NCBI RefSeq assembly: GCF_029167105.1
Contig: NZ_JARFML010000001.1
Coordinates: 496,001-560,000 of the forward strand
Reading direction: 5' to 3'
Source: Bradyrhizobium yuanmingense
GTDB lineage: Bacteria; Pseudomonadota; Alphaproteobacteria; Rhizobiales; Xanthobacteraceae
DNA length: 64,000 nucleotides
How positions within the stretch are numbered: position 1 is the first letter of the stretch; each line of letters opens with the position of its first letter. The notes beneath the pieces are model-generated. The model was not told the DNA's origin. It ran no database searches and saw only the letters and a list, made by a program, of their open reading frames with translations. Made by a program: the position numbers and the translations under genes. This document shows positions 16,919-25,418 of the stretch, one piece after another.

Positions 16919-18325
16919 ATGAAGGACCTGACACACGGCTCGATCGTGAGACACATCCTGGCGATGGCGCCGCCGATCATGGTCGGCATGATCTCGATCA
17001 TGATCTGCCAGCTGGTCGATCTGTATTTCGTATCCGGCCTCGGCGATGCCGCGGTTGCCGGCGTCGCCGCGGCCGGCAATGCCGGCTTTCTCGTCAACGC
17101 CTTGATGCAGGTGCTCGGCGTCGGCACGGTGGCGCTGATCGCGCATGCCGTGGGACGCAAGGACCGGGCGGATGCCAACCTGATCTTCAACCAGGCGGTC
17201 GTGCTGTCGGTGCTGGCGGGCGTCTCGACCCTCGTGATCGGTGCGGCGCTGTCGCGCCCCTACATGCGCTCGATCGCGGCCGACCAGGCCACGGTCGAGG
17301 CAGGGACCACCTATCTGTTGTGGTTCATGCCGGCGCTCGCGCTGGAATTCGCCATGCAGGTGCTGGCTTCGGCGCTGCGTGCGACCGGCATCGTGCGCCC
17401 CGCAATGGTCGTGCGCGCGCTCGCGGTCGCGATCAACATCGCGCTGGCACCGGTGTTGATCTCGGGCTGCGGCACGGGCCATGCGCTCGGCGTCGCCGGC
17501 GCGGGGCTGGCGAGCTCGATTGCGGTCGCCGTCGGCGTGCTGATGCTGCTGGCCCACTTCCTCAAGCGAGAGCGTTATGTCGCCTTTCATCCCGCGCAGT
17601 GGCGGCCGCGGCTTTCGCAGTGGAAGCGGATCCTCGGTGTCGGTCTGCCCGCAGGCGGCGAGTTCGTGATGGTCTTCATCATCATGGGGGTCGGCTTTTA
17701 CGTGCTGGGCGTGTTCGGCCCGGCCGCGCAGGCAGGATTTGGCATCGGAACGCGCCTCCTCGGCCTGATCCAGATGCCAGCGCTTGCCATCGCCCTTGCT
17801 GCAGGACCTATCGCCGGCCAGAATTTCGGTGCGGGCAACGGCGCGCGCGTGCGGGAGACCTTCGTCAAGGCGGCGCTGATCGCGACCGCCGTGATGATTG
17901 TTTTCCTGGTACTCGTGCAACTCATGCCGGGTCTGTTGCTTGCGGGCTTCTCGCAGGACCGGGAGACGGTGGCGGTTGCGTCGCTTTTTCTGCGCATCGT
18001 CTCGCTCAATATGGTGGTGCAGGGGCTCATCTTCACCTGCTCGAGCATGTTTCAGGGGCTTGGCAACACCAAGCCGGTGTTGTGGACCTCGGCCGTGCGG
18101 GTGATTACCTACTCGCTGCCGTCGATCTGGCTCTCGACCTGGCCGGGCTTCCGGATGGAGCATGTCTGGTATTTGTCGCTTGCGACGGTCGCACTCCAGG
18201 CCGTCCTGAGCGTGTGGCTGTTGCGAGGCGAGTTCAAAAAGCGCCTGACATTGCTACCTCAGGGGAGGGCCCCGGAGCAGGAGCGCCCCGAACCCGCTGC
18301 ACCTCTCGTCCGCGAGCCTGCATAG
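16919..18325 (+). CDS. MATE-family efflux transporter
   Basis: 468 residues with about 12 membrane spans in two homologous halves: MKDLTHGSIVRHILAMAPPI opens the first, and RPRLSQWKRILGVGLPAGGE the second. Typical MATE features are the AAGNAGFLVNALMQ stretch, VALIAHAVGRKD after span 2, and GIGTRLLGLIQMPALAIALA in the second half. These antiporters use H+ or Na+ gradients to export cationic compounds at the inner membrane. The gene follows the ABC exporter and may be co-transcribed with it. A GC-rich hairpin at 18342 separates it from the convergent permease gene. Confidence 0.9.
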   Translation: MKDLTHGSIVRHILAMAPPIMVGMISIMICQLVDLYFVSGLGDAAVAGVAAAGNAGFLVNALMQVLGVGTVALIAHAVGRKDRADANLIFNQAVVLSVLAGVSTLVIGAALSRPYMRSIAADQATVEAGTTYLLWFMPALALEFAMQVLASALRATGIVRPAMVVRALAVAINIALAPVLISGCGTGHALGVAGAGLASSIAVAVGVLMLLAHFLKRERYVAFHPAQWRPRLSQWKRILGVGLPAGGEFVMVFIIMGVGFYVLGVFGPAAQAGFGIGTRLLGLIQMPALAIALAAGPIAGQNFGAGNGARVRETFVKAALIATAVMIVFLVLVQLMPGLLLAGFSQDRETVAVASLFLRIVSLNMVVQGLIFTCSSMFQGLGNTKPVLWTSAVRVITYSLPSIWLSTWPGFRMEHVWYLSLATVALQAVLSVWLLRGEFKKRLTLLPQGRAPEQERPEPAAPLVREPA

Positions 18326-18341
18326 AGACAGCTTGGTTATC

Positions 18342-18361
18342 CCCCCGGCGCCGGCCGGGGG
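18342..18361. terminator. Hairpin between convergent MATE and TauE/SafE genes
   Basis: CCCCCGGC and GCCGGGGG form a perfect 8-bp stem with a 4-nt loop, 16 bp after the MATE stop. There is no good T-run, so it may act with Rho or just as a transcript end. Confidence 0.4.
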
Positions 18362-18390
18362 CATGACGCGCGCCGCGAAGAGGCGCGGAG

Positions 18391-19227
18391 CTAACGCGCG
18401 CCGATGCTGTTCCAGACGAGCGTCAGGCCCGACAGGAACAACAGGCCGAGCACGACATCGCCGAAATGCTTGTCGTTCAGCGCGTGATAGACGCGCGCGC
18501 CCGCCCAGGCGCCGACCAGCGTGCCCGGAAACGCGACGGCCGCGAGCCAGACCACCTTGAAAGCGACGAGGCCGGAGGCTGTCTGCAGCACCAGTGCGGT
18601 GGCGAGTACGGTGAAATTGAAGAGCTGGAAGATGCCGCGCCGCTCGTGCTTGTTCCAGCCGCGGATGTTGGCCCAAAGGATCGGCAGCGGTCCCGAGAGT
18701 CCGGCAAGGCCACCAAGTATGCCGCCGGCAAAGCCGACCGCGCCGTCGGCGATCCGGCCGCCGACTTTGATCGCGAGCGGCTTCTTGTTGAGGTACAGCG
18801 CACTCGAGAAGATCAGAATCAATACGCCGACGCTCAGCTTGAACACTTTTGGATCGGCCGAGGCGACCAGCGTGGTCCCGAGCGGCACGCCAAGCAGTCC
18901 ACCGATCAGGAACGGCCAGACCAGAGAGAGATCGAAATTCTTCCACATCGAGGGCAGCGTCGAGGTCTGGGCGATGACCGAGCAGATCAGCACCAGGGGC
19001 ACCGCGAGCGAGGGCGGCAGCACGTACAGCCAGATGCCGAGCGCCATCAGCGCCGTGCCGAAACCGGCCAGTCCCGAGACGAAGCCGCCGGCGAGCGCGC
19101 CGAGCGGCAGCAGGACGTAGGTGAGCGTTTCCAACGGATTGTCCTTGTCGCAGGGCGCGACCCTGAACGGTTGATCGCACGGCTCGCATAACATGCCTGC
19201 CGGCATCGAGGTCAATCCATGCCGCAT
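18391..19227 (-). CDS. TauE/SafE-family (sulfite exporter-like) permease
   Basis: 278 residues from the longest start. About eight hydrophobic segments in two repeats; LPLGALAGGFVSGLAGFGTA near the start and GFAGGILGGLAGLSGPLPIL in the middle are the paired glycine-rich motifs of the family. Members move sulfonates, sulfite or organic acids across the inner membrane; the substrate is not evident here. The N-terminal ~30 residues (with PCDQPFRVAPCDKDN) are probably not translated: ATG at 19194 or TTG at 19134, just before ETLTYVLLPLG, are likely better starts. The MocR gene lies upstream on the same strand, ending 43 bp before the longest start. Confidence 0.82.
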   Translation of the reverse strand: MRHGLTSMPAGMLCEPCDQPFRVAPCDKDNPLETLTYVLLPLGALAGGFVSGLAGFGTALMALGIWLYVLPPSLAVPLVLICSVIAQTSTLPSMWKNFDLSLVWPFLIGGLLGVPLGTTLVASADPKVFKLSVGVLILIFSSALYLNKKPLAIKVGGRIADGAVGFAGGILGGLAGLSGPLPILWANIRGWNKHERRGIFQLFNFTVLATALVLQTASGLVAFKVVWLAAVAFPGTLVGAWAGARVYHALNDKHFGDVVLGLLFLSGLTLVWNSIGAR

Positions 19228-19270
19228 GCAAGCGTGATCTGCGGCGTTCCAGCGCCGCCGTCGTCAAAGA

Positions 19271-20641
19271 CTAGACGATCTGCCTCGTATCGGCAGGCTT
19301 CTGCAGCGCGCCGACCAGGATACGCAGCGCTTCCGTCAATTCCGATCTGTTCCGGGCCGCGCCGAGCGAGACGCGTGCCGCATGCGGCGGTGCCCCGTCG
19401 ACCGTGAAGGCATCGCCGGCGACGACCGCAAGCCCATTGCGCAGGAGAGCTGCGGCGAGATCGGGACGCTCCTCCGGCAGCCGCAGCCACAGATGATGGG
19501 CGGCCGGTCTCGCCAGGAACTGAAAACCCTTCAGTGCGCGTTGCGCGAGCTGCTGGCGGCCGACCGCTTCGTTGCGGATGGCGCCGATGATGCGGTCGGC
19601 AACGCCGTTTTCGATCCAATGCGTCACCAGCGCGACCATCAGGGGCGCCGGCATCTGTACGGTGGCCTGCAGGGAGGTGCGCATGTCCCGCTGCGCGCCG
19701 TTGTCGGGCGTCACCAGATAGGCAACACGCAGCGCCGGCGCGATGCATTTCGACAACGTGGTCGCAAGATATGTCCGTTCCGGAATGAGGTTCGCGATCG
19801 GCGAGGCCGAGCGGTCGAGCAGCCCGTAGGCATCGTCCTCGATCAGGATGGTGCCGGCATCGCGAATGATCTTCGCAATAGTGCCGCGCCGCTCGGCGGA
19901 AAGCGTCGCCGTGGTCGGATTGTGCAGCGTCGGGATGAGATAGACGGCTTTCGGCGTATGCACGCGGCACGCCTTTGCCAGCGCGTCCGGCAGGATGCCG
20001 TCCTCATCCATGGCGACACCGACGAGCTTGACGCCGAGCAGTGCCGCGGCGGCCTTGATGCCGGGGAAGGTGAGGGCTTCGGTCAGAACGGTTTCGCCGG
20101 GCCGTGCAAGATGGGCGAGCAGATTGAAGAGGATCGTCTGAGCGCCGGGAAAGATGACCAGCCTGTCGGCCTGCGCATGCGGAACGCGGGCGCGCATCCA
20201 GCGCGCCGCGACCTCGCGCTCATGCGCGCTGCCGCCGGGCGGCTGGTAGTTGAGATACGCCGTCAGGCCCGATTGCGCGCGCAAGGCTTCGAGCCCCGCG
20301 ATGATGCGCTCGTCGAGCTGCGCCTCCAGCGGGTGCGGCGGCACGTTCATCGACAGGTCGATCGCGACCGGGTGCGGCAGGTCGACCGCGCGCCGCGCGC
20401 TGGTCTCCGACACGAACGAGCCCTGTCCGACCCTGGCTTCCATGATGCCCCGGCGCCGCGCCTCGGTGTAGGCGCGCGTCACCGTCGTGAGGTCGATGCC
20501 GAGGGCCTTTGCCAGGGCGCGCTGCGTCGGCAGCTGCTGACCGCGCACCAGCCTGCCGGCGGCAATGTCGGCCTCCATCGCCTCGACGATGCGCTGGTAG
20601 CGCGGGCCCGAAAGCTCCGAGATTGTAGGGATCCATTCCAT
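19271..20641 (-). CDS. MocR-type regulator (GntR HTH plus aminotransferase domain)
   Basis: 456 residues from ATG at 20641 (MEWIPTISEL). Residues ~12-78 form a GntR winged helix (RGQQLPTQRALAKALGIDLT, VTRAYTEARRRG), joined to an aminotransferase-I-like domain with PTLHNPT (Asn241), IEDDAYG (Asp270) and TTLSK with Lys298 for PLP. MocR proteins use PLP or an amine adduct as effector and usually control neighbouring genes. It is divergent from a DUF983 gene, and the short region between holds two direct TGTATGGAT repeats 21 bp apart, a plausible binding site. The TauE/SafE permease downstream on the same strand is a second possible target. Effector unknown. Confidence 0.9.
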   Translation of the reverse strand: MEWIPTISELSGPRYQRIVEAMEADIAAGRLVRGQQLPTQRALAKALGIDLTTVTRAYTEARRRGIMEARVGQGSFVSETSARRAVDLPHPVAIDLSMNVPPHPLEAQLDERIIAGLEALRAQSGLTAYLNYQPPGGSAHEREVAARWMRARVPHAQADRLVIFPGAQTILFNLLAHLARPGETVLTEALTFPGIKAAAALLGVKLVGVAMDEDGILPDALAKACRVHTPKAVYLIPTLHNPTTATLSAERRGTIAKIIRDAGTILIEDDAYGLLDRSASPIANLIPERTYLATTLSKCIAPALRVAYLVTPDNGAQRDMRTSLQATVQMPAPLMVALVTHWIENGVADRIIGAIRNEAVGRQQLAQRALKGFQFLARPAAHHLWLRLPEERPDLAAALLRNGLAVVAGDAFTVDGAPPHAARVSLGAARNRSELTEALRILVGALQKPADTRQIV

Positions 20642-20666
20642 GCAATTTGGGCCCATAACCTTTGAA

Positions 20667-20696
20667 TGTATGGATGCAATATAATATTGTATGGAT
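20667..20696. promoter_or_regulatory. Direct repeats in the MocR divergent promoter
   Basis: TGTATGGAT occurs at 20667-20675 and again at 20688-20696, exactly two helical turns apart. Between them lies a perfect 13-nt palindrome CAATATAATATTG (20677-20689), AT-rich like a -10 region. Direct repeats one or more turns apart are the usual sites of MocR proteins (GabR, PdxR). Function inferred. Confidence 0.6.
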
Positions 20697-20720
20697 CAGC
20701 GAAAAGGAAGAGGTGTGGTC

Positions 20721-21158
20721 ATGTCTGTCTCTCTGGCGACGGTCTCTCTGGCCAAGGCGATGTGGCGCGGGTTCAGCGGCAAATGTCCGAATTGCGGGGA
20801 AGGGCACATGTTCGGCCGTTTCCTGAAAGTGGCGCAGGCTTGCGACCATTGCGGCGAGGAGTTGTTTCACCAGCGCGCCGACGACTTTCCTGCCTACCTC
20901 GTGATGGTGGTGGTCGGCCATCTCGTGGTGCCGGCAATCCTCGCGGTCGAGGCCGCCTACGCGCCGCCGGAATGGCTGCAACTCGCGGTGTGGCTGCCGG
21001 TGACGCTGTTCGCCTCACTCGCGCTGCTGCAACCGACCAAGGGCGCCATTGTCGGCCTGCAATGGCAGCTCGGCATGCACGGTTTCGAGGCGGGCAAGCT
21101 GCGGCGCGAGGCCGGCGAGCTTGCGCCGGTGCTGGTGAAGGACACGCGCGCCGCCTGA
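20721..21158 (+). CDS. DUF983 family membrane protein
   Basis: 145 residues from ATG at 20721 (MSVSLATVSLAKAMWRGFSG), preceded by AAGGAAGAGG; an in-frame ATG at 20691 falls inside the operator repeat and is less likely. A zinc-ribbon-like pair CPNCGEG and CDHCGEE (~residues 23-46) leads into two membrane spans (~60-80 and 85-105), the standard plan of DUF983. Its role is unknown; related proteins are often encoded near cytochrome oxidase assembly genes, which are not present here. Divergent from the MocR regulator. Confidence 0.8.
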   Translation: MSVSLATVSLAKAMWRGFSGKCPNCGEGHMFGRFLKVAQACDHCGEELFHQRADDFPAYLVMVVVGHLVVPAILAVEAAYAPPEWLQLAVWLPVTLFASLALLQPTKGAIVGLQWQLGMHGFEAGKLRREAGELAPVLVKDTRAA

Positions 21159-21211
21159 GGCGGCGTTTACATCGCGCGGCATGCCGCTACACTCCATCGT
21201 ATCAAGCAAGA

Positions 21212-21940
21212 ATGATGGAAACGCCGATGGCCCCGCGCGCGAAGACCTTCCTGCTCTGTCATGGCGCATGGTCCGGCGGATGGGCGTGGAAGAAGATGCA
21301 CCCGCTGATGGCGCAGGCCGGCCACCGCCTGGTGGCGCCGACCTACACCGGGCTCGGCGAGCGCGCGCATCTGGCCAATCCGTCGGTCGATCTCGACACG
21401 CACATCCAGGACATCCTCAACGTCATCGCCTTCGAGGACCTCAGCGACATCGTGCTGCTCGGGCACAGCTATGGCGGCATGGTCGCGACCGGCGTCGCCG
21501 ACCGCGCGCGCGAGCGCGTAACGCAACTGATCTATCTCGATGCTTTCGTGCCGCGTGACGGCCAGTCGCTGTTCGACCTCAACGAGGGCGGGCGCGAGCC
21601 GATGAGCAAGGCAGTCAGCTCGGGCGACGGCTATCGCATCCCGCCGAACCCGCCGCCGCCGGACACGCCCCAAGCCGATCTCGACTGGCTCAATGCACGC
21701 CGGGTCCCGATGCCAATCAAGTGCTTCGAGACGCGCCTGAGGCTCGAACATGGCGAGCCGGCGATGCCGCGCAGCTACATCTACTGCACGCGCCTTCCGC
21801 CCGGCGACGTGTTCGGCCAGTTTGCCCAGCGCACGAAGAGCGAGGAGGGCTGGCGCTATGTCGAGCTCGACGCCAGCCACGCGCCGAATGTGACGGCGCC
21901 GGAGGCGTTGATGGGTGTGTTGAACGAGATCGTGGCGTAA
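21212..21940 (+). CDS. Alpha/beta hydrolase
   Basis: About 242 residues with an alpha/beta-hydrolase fold of the esterase-like (AB_hydrolase, PF12697-type) group. It opens FLLCHGAWSGGWAWKKMHPL, carries the nucleophile elbow GHSYGG with Ser86, and ends with DASHAPNVTAPEAL where His223 is the likely catalytic histidine. It has no signal peptide, so it is likely cytoplasmic. The start may be 21212, 21215 or 21227. It follows the DUF983 gene on the same strand after 53 bp. The overall form is close to plant methylesterase/salicylate-binding-protein-like bacterial hydrolases; the substrate is unknown. Confidence 0.82.
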   Translation: MMETPMAPRAKTFLLCHGAWSGGWAWKKMHPLMAQAGHRLVAPTYTGLGERAHLANPSVDLDTHIQDILNVIAFEDLSDIVLLGHSYGGMVATGVADRARERVTQLIYLDAFVPRDGQSLFDLNEGGREPMSKAVSSGDGYRIPPNPPPPDTPQADLDWLNARRVPMPIKCFETRLRLEHGEPAMPRSYIYCTRLPPGDVFGQFAQRTKSEEGWRYVELDASHAPNVTAPEALMGVLNEIVA

Positions 21941-21948
21941 CTCTCGCT

Positions 21949-22050
21949 GTCATTCCGGGGCGTGCGCAGCACGAACCCGGAATCCTTTTCTCTGCAGTCT
22001 CTGCCGCCCGATGGATTCCGGGTTCTCGCTTTCGCGAGCCCCGGAATGAC
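21949..22050. repeat. Palindromic intergenic repeat, family A
   Basis: Runs from GTCATTCCGGGGCGTGCG to CGAGCCCCGGAATGAC, with inner arms AACCCGGAATCC and GGATTCCGGGTT. This is the most frequent repeat in the window: copies at 23131, 24489, 33211 and 39751. Confidence 0.85.
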
Positions 22051-22186
22051 ACAGGTCGAATGGCTGCGCGCTCGGCCAAAATGGTGAGGGGTCCGATGCG
22101 TTGGCACCGAACCCCTCGTCGCTTCCTTGGCAAGACGCGTTTTCTTCACGCGAACCGGAAACCCACTTCGCTCGAAAACGCTTTAG

Positions 22187-22620
22187 AACATCAGCCGGCC
22201 TGTAAGCCGGGTTCTGTAGGGCACCGTCCGCTTGCGCGAACGATACGTGACGGCCATTCCTCTGGGACCATGTTTGCACACGGCCTCGAGCAACCTACCC
22301 GGACGGCGGGCCTGACATCGCCCCGCGGCGTTATCGCTTTCGCGAACAGCCCGCTTAAGCCGTCCCTATTCGGTTTTGCTCCCGGTGGGGTTTGCCCTGC
22401 CGGCTCCGTTGCCGGCGCCGCGGTGCGCTCTTACCGCACCTTTTCACCCTTGCCGCGCCGAAGCCCAAAGGGCGAAGGCGGGCGGTTCGTTCTCTGTGGC
22501 ACTTTCCCTGGGGTCACCCCCGCCGGACGTTATCCGGCACCGCATGTCAAGGGAGCCCGGACTTTCCTCCCCGGCGGCCTTTCGGCACTTGCCGGAGCGG
22601 CCGTCCGGCCGACTGACTGA
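22187..22620 (-). ncRNA. rnpB: RNase P RNA, bacterial class A
   Basis: Read on the minus strand, the conserved blocks come in order: GAGGAAAGTCCGGGCTCC near the 5' side (about 22580-22545), AGGGTGACCCCAGGGAAAGT-type sequence, GCCACAGAGAACGAACCGCC, and at the 3' end AGAACCCGGCTTACAGGCCGG. These are the universal P4 halves and J regions of class A RNase P RNA, the catalytic part of the ribonucleoprotein that trims tRNA 5' leaders. End positions are approximate by about 10 nt. Length (~430 nt) fits alphaproteobacteria. The flanks are a family A repeat on one side and the YciI gene on the other. Confidence 0.95.
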
Positions 22621-22763
22621 TAAGGCATGGGCATTTGTGACGGTTTCGTCAAGCCGATATCGCGCGGCACGCTGCCTGCAAATAATTTATCCTGAAGATG
22701 TCGTTTGGCGCGCAACCCGTTCGACTGGATGCCGGCAACACAGCCGAACACAGGAGTGAAGCG

Positions 22764-23117
22764 ATGCAATATCTGCTGATGATCTACCAGAACGAGGTCG
22801 AGTACGCGAAGATCGATGAGGCGACCAGCCAGAAGATCCTGGCCGAATACCAGACCTTCACGCAGGACATCATCCAGAGCGGCAATTTCAAGGCCGGCGA
22901 CCGCCTGCAGCCGACCACCACGGCGACGACCGTGCGCGTGCGGGAGGGCAAAACGCTGACGACCGATGGTCCGTTCGCGGAAACGCGCGAGCAGCTCGGC
23001 GGCTATTACCTGGTCGAGGCCAAGGATCTCAACGCCGCCATCGAGATCGCGGCGCGGATTCCGAGCGCACGCATCGGCTCTATCGAGGTGCGGCCGATCT
23101 GGGTCTATGAGAAGTGA
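22764..23117 (+). CDS. YciI/DGPF-family protein paired with ECF42 sigma
   Basis: 117 residues from ATG at 22764, 8 bp after CAGGAG. It is a YCII-related (PF03795) protein with the hallmark TTDGPFAETREQLGGYYLVE (DGPF at 68-71) and ends IGSIEVRPIW. Such small cytoplasmic proteins fold as ferredoxin-like dimers. The next gene encodes an ECF42-type sigma factor, and DGPF proteins are the known conserved neighbours of that sigma group, so the two very likely function together or DGPF genes are its targets. A family A repeat separates the two genes (135 bp). Confidence 0.88.
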   Translation: MQYLLMIYQNEVEYAKIDEATSQKILAEYQTFTQDIIQSGNFKAGDRLQPTTTATTVRVREGKTLTTDGPFAETREQLGGYYLVEAKDLNAAIEIAARIPSARIGSIEVRPIWVYEK

Positions 23118-23130
23118 CGGCTCTCACCTT

Positions 23131-23232
23131 CGTCATTCCGGGATGCGCCGCAAGGCGCAAGCCCGGAATCCATATCCCGAATCGTGGTTATGGATTCCGG
23201 GCTCGCGGCTTTGCCGCGCCCCGGAATGACGA
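23131..23232. repeat. Palindromic intergenic repeat, family A
   Basis: CGTCATTCCGGGATGCGCCG to GCGCCCCGGAATGACG, with inner arms AAGCCCGGAATCCATA and TATGGATTCCGGGCTC. It lies between the YciI gene and the sigma factor gene. Confidence 0.85.
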
Positions 23233-23252
23233 GAGGGGAGTGATCGCGTGAC

Positions 23253-24485
23253 ATGACCCCTGGTGAGATCGACAAAATCTTCCGCGACGAGGCGGGGCGG
23301 GCGCTGGCCACGCTGATCCGTCTCGTCGGTGGTTTCGATCCCGCCGAGGACGCGCTCCAGGATGCGTTCGCGGTCGCGCTGGAACGCTGGGCGTGTGAGG
23401 TCCCCGACAATCCGCGCGCTTGGCTCGTTAACGTTGCCAAGCATAAGGCGATCGATCGCATCCGTCGTCAGGCTGTGTTCCGCGGCAAGCAGCAGGCGCT
23501 GGTGCATGAGCTCGAGCTCAACGCGTTGGGACCCGATGAGCCGACCGCAACGCTTGACGACGACATGCTGCGGCTGATCTTCACCTGCTGCCATCCCGCG
23601 TTCGCGCCCGAGGTGCAGGTCGCACTGACGCTGCGCACCGTGTGCGGACTGTCGACGGCGCAGGTGGCACGCGCCTTCCTCGTCGGCGAGGAGGCGATGG
23701 CGCAGCGGCTCGTTCGCGCCAAGCAGAAGATCAGGCTTGCCGGCATCCCCTATGAGGTGCCGGAACGCGAGATGCTGGCGCCGCGGCTCGATGGTGTGCT
23801 CGCCGTGATCTATCTCGTTTTCACCGAAGGCTATGTCGCGACCGAGGGCGCGGACTTGATGCGGCCTGATCTGGCGAGCGAAGCCATCCGGCTTGGCCGC
23901 CTGCTGAACCGGCTGATGCCCGACCGCGCCGGCATCAAGGGCCTGCTCGCCCTGATGCTGCTGCACGACGCGCGCCGCGCCGGGCGACAGACGCCGGCCG
24001 GCGACATCGTCCTGCTCGAAGAGCAGGACCGCTCGCTGTGGGACCGCGCGCAGATCGACGAGGGGCTGCGGCTGGTGGAGCACGCGCTGCGCGTGCCGGG
24101 CCGGCCACAACCCTATGCGGTGCAGGCCGCGATCGCAGCGCTGCATGCGCGTGCGCCGAGCTTCGAGGAGACCGATTGGCCGCAGATTGCCGGGCTGTAC
24201 GAGGTGCTGCTGCGCATCAATCCGTCGCCGGTGATCGAGCTCAATCACGCCGCGGCGCTGTCGATGGTCGATGGGCCGGCACGAGCGCTCGATCTCGTCG
24301 ATGCGATCGCCGCGCGCGGCGGGCTTCGCGGCTATGAGCTGTTGCCCGCCGTGCGCGCGGATCTGTTGCGGCGGCTCGGCAGGACGGAGGAGGCGCGCGA
24401 GGCCTATCGTGCGGCGACGGTGGCGACGCAGCTCGAGCCGTTGCGAAGGCTCTATGCGCGACGGTTGAGGGAGATGGAGAACTAG
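23253..24485 (+). CDS. ECF42-type RNA polymerase sigma factor with TPR-like extension
   Basis: 410 residues, about twice the length of a simple ECF sigma. Sigma2 is in residues ~8-78 (GGFDPAEDALQDAFAVALER, NPRAWLVNVAKHKAIDRIRR). Sigma4 spans ~105-165 (LRLIFTCCHPAFAPEVQVAL, GLSTAQVARAFLVGEEAMAQ, RLVRAKQKIR). A C-terminal helical-repeat domain follows (~180-410), with DLMRPDLASEAIRLGRLLNR, INPSPVIELNHAAALSMVDG and a final TPR-like hairpin. This fusion and the DGPF neighbour define group ECF42, which has no anti-sigma factor and is thought to be controlled through the C-terminal extension. Targets in this organism are unknown. Confidence 0.92.
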   Translation: MTPGEIDKIFRDEAGRALATLIRLVGGFDPAEDALQDAFAVALERWACEVPDNPRAWLVNVAKHKAIDRIRRQAVFRGKQQALVHELELNALGPDEPTATLDDDMLRLIFTCCHPAFAPEVQVALTLRTVCGLSTAQVARAFLVGEEAMAQRLVRAKQKIRLAGIPYEVPEREMLAPRLDGVLAVIYLVFTEGYVATEGADLMRPDLASEAIRLGRLLNRLMPDRAGIKGLLALMLLHDARRAGRQTPAGDIVLLEEQDRSLWDRAQIDEGLRLVEHALRVPGRPQPYAVQAAIAALHARAPSFEETDWPQIAGLYEVLLRINPSPVIELNHAAALSMVDGPARALDLVDAIAARGGLRGYELLPAVRADLLRRLGRTEEAREAYRAATVATQLEPLRRLYARRLREMEN

Positions 24486-24488
24486 CAC

Positions 24489-24568
24489 CGTCGTTCCGGG
24501 GCGCACGAAGTGCGAACCCGGAATCTCGAGATCCCGGGTTCGATGCTTCGCATCGCCCCGGAATGACG
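24489..24568. repeat. Palindromic intergenic repeat, family A
   Basis: CGTCGTTCCGGGGCGCACG to CGCCCCGGAATGACG, with inner arms AACCCGGAATCTCGAG and GATCCCGGGTT. It fills the gap between the convergent sigma-factor and amidase genes and may serve as a transcript-end hairpin for both. Confidence 0.85.
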
Positions 24569-24569
24569 G

Positions 24570-25418
24570 CTACTTCGTCGCGTCCGCCGGCAGGCTCGCC
24601 AGCAGCGCCTGTAAGGTCGACAGCGTCGAGTGATCGGCGATGCCGTCCAGCCGCGCCGGGCGGAAATGGCGCTGGAAGGCGGTGACGACTTCCATCGTGG
24701 CAGCGTCGTACTTGCCGTTCAGGGGCACGCCATAGCCGTACCTTGCGAGCGCCTGCTGCATGCTCAGCACCGCGTCGCTGATGGTGCCGAGCAGCAGGCT
24801 GTCGCCGCGGACGATCGGCGCGGGCGTCACCCAGTGGCCGACGCCGGAATTGGCCAGCGAATGCCACGGAAACTTCTCGCCGGGATCCTTCTTGCGGGCG
24901 GGCGCGACGTCGGAATGGCCGAGCACCCGGTGCGCCGGCACCTTGCGGCGGAGCATGATGCCGCGGCACAGCGCGATCACGGCGGCGATCTGGCGCAGCG
25001 GAAACTCAGGATAGCCCCAGTCATGGCCGCGATTGATGATCTCGATGCCGATCGAACAGGAGTTGATGTCGTCTTCGCCGGCCCAGGAGGAGACGCCCGC
25101 GTGCCAGGCTCGCTTCGATTCAGGGACGCATTGCACGATGCGGCCGTCCTCGAGCACGACATAATGCGCCGACACTTCGGTGCCGGCGGTGCAGAGGCGC
25201 GCCAGCGCGCCTTCGACATCGGGCATGCCGGTGTAGTGCAGCACGATCATGTCCGGCTGCCGTCCCTTGGTGCGCTCGCCATGGTTCGGGGAGGGGATGA
25301 TGTCGGAAACGATCGAGGAATCGGGCTCGAAGGTGCGCAGGCCCGCCACGGTCTTGGGAACCGGGAGAACGCGTTGACGCTTCGAATCAGATCCAGGCGT
25401 GGACGAACCCGAGGGCAT
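24570..25418 (-). CDS. N-acetylmuramoyl-L-alanine amidase (Amidase_2 plus PG-binding)
   Basis: 282 residues from ATG at 25418 (MPSGSSTPGS); the frame extends upstream to 25490. The Amidase_2 domain (~residues 45-190) shows the zinc ligands His61 (VLHYTG), His168 (VLGHSDVAPARKKDPG) and Asp178, plus Glu126 in GIEIINRG. A PG_binding_1 domain ends the protein (~210-275: SMQQALARYGYGV, AFQRHFRP). It cleaves the bond between MurNAc and L-Ala in peptidoglycan or in 1,6-anhydro-muropeptides (AmiD/AmpD type). No signal peptide is seen in the short form, so a cytoplasmic AmpD-like recycling role is possible. It is divergent from the dcw cluster, sharing a 439-bp region. Confidence 0.88.
   Translation of the reverse strand: MPSGSSTPGSDSKRQRVLPVPKTVAGLRTFEPDSSIVSDIIPSPNHGERTKGRQPDMIVLHYTGMPDVEGALARLCTAGTEVSAHYVVLEDGRIVQCVPESKRAWHAGVSSWAGEDDINSCSIGIEIINRGHDWGYPEFPLRQIAAVIALCRGIMLRRKVPAHRVLGHSDVAPARKKDPGEKFPWHSLANSGVGHWVTPAPIVRGDSLLLGTISDAVLSMQQALARYGYGVPLNGKYDAATMEVVTAFQRHFRPARLDGIADHSTLSTLQALLASLPADATK

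Noticed and set aside
21941-22763. Protein-coding frames across the rnpB region (for example 21721-22620)
   Set aside because: The sequence is a conserved RNA with class A RNase P blocks on the minus strand; the frames have no domain.
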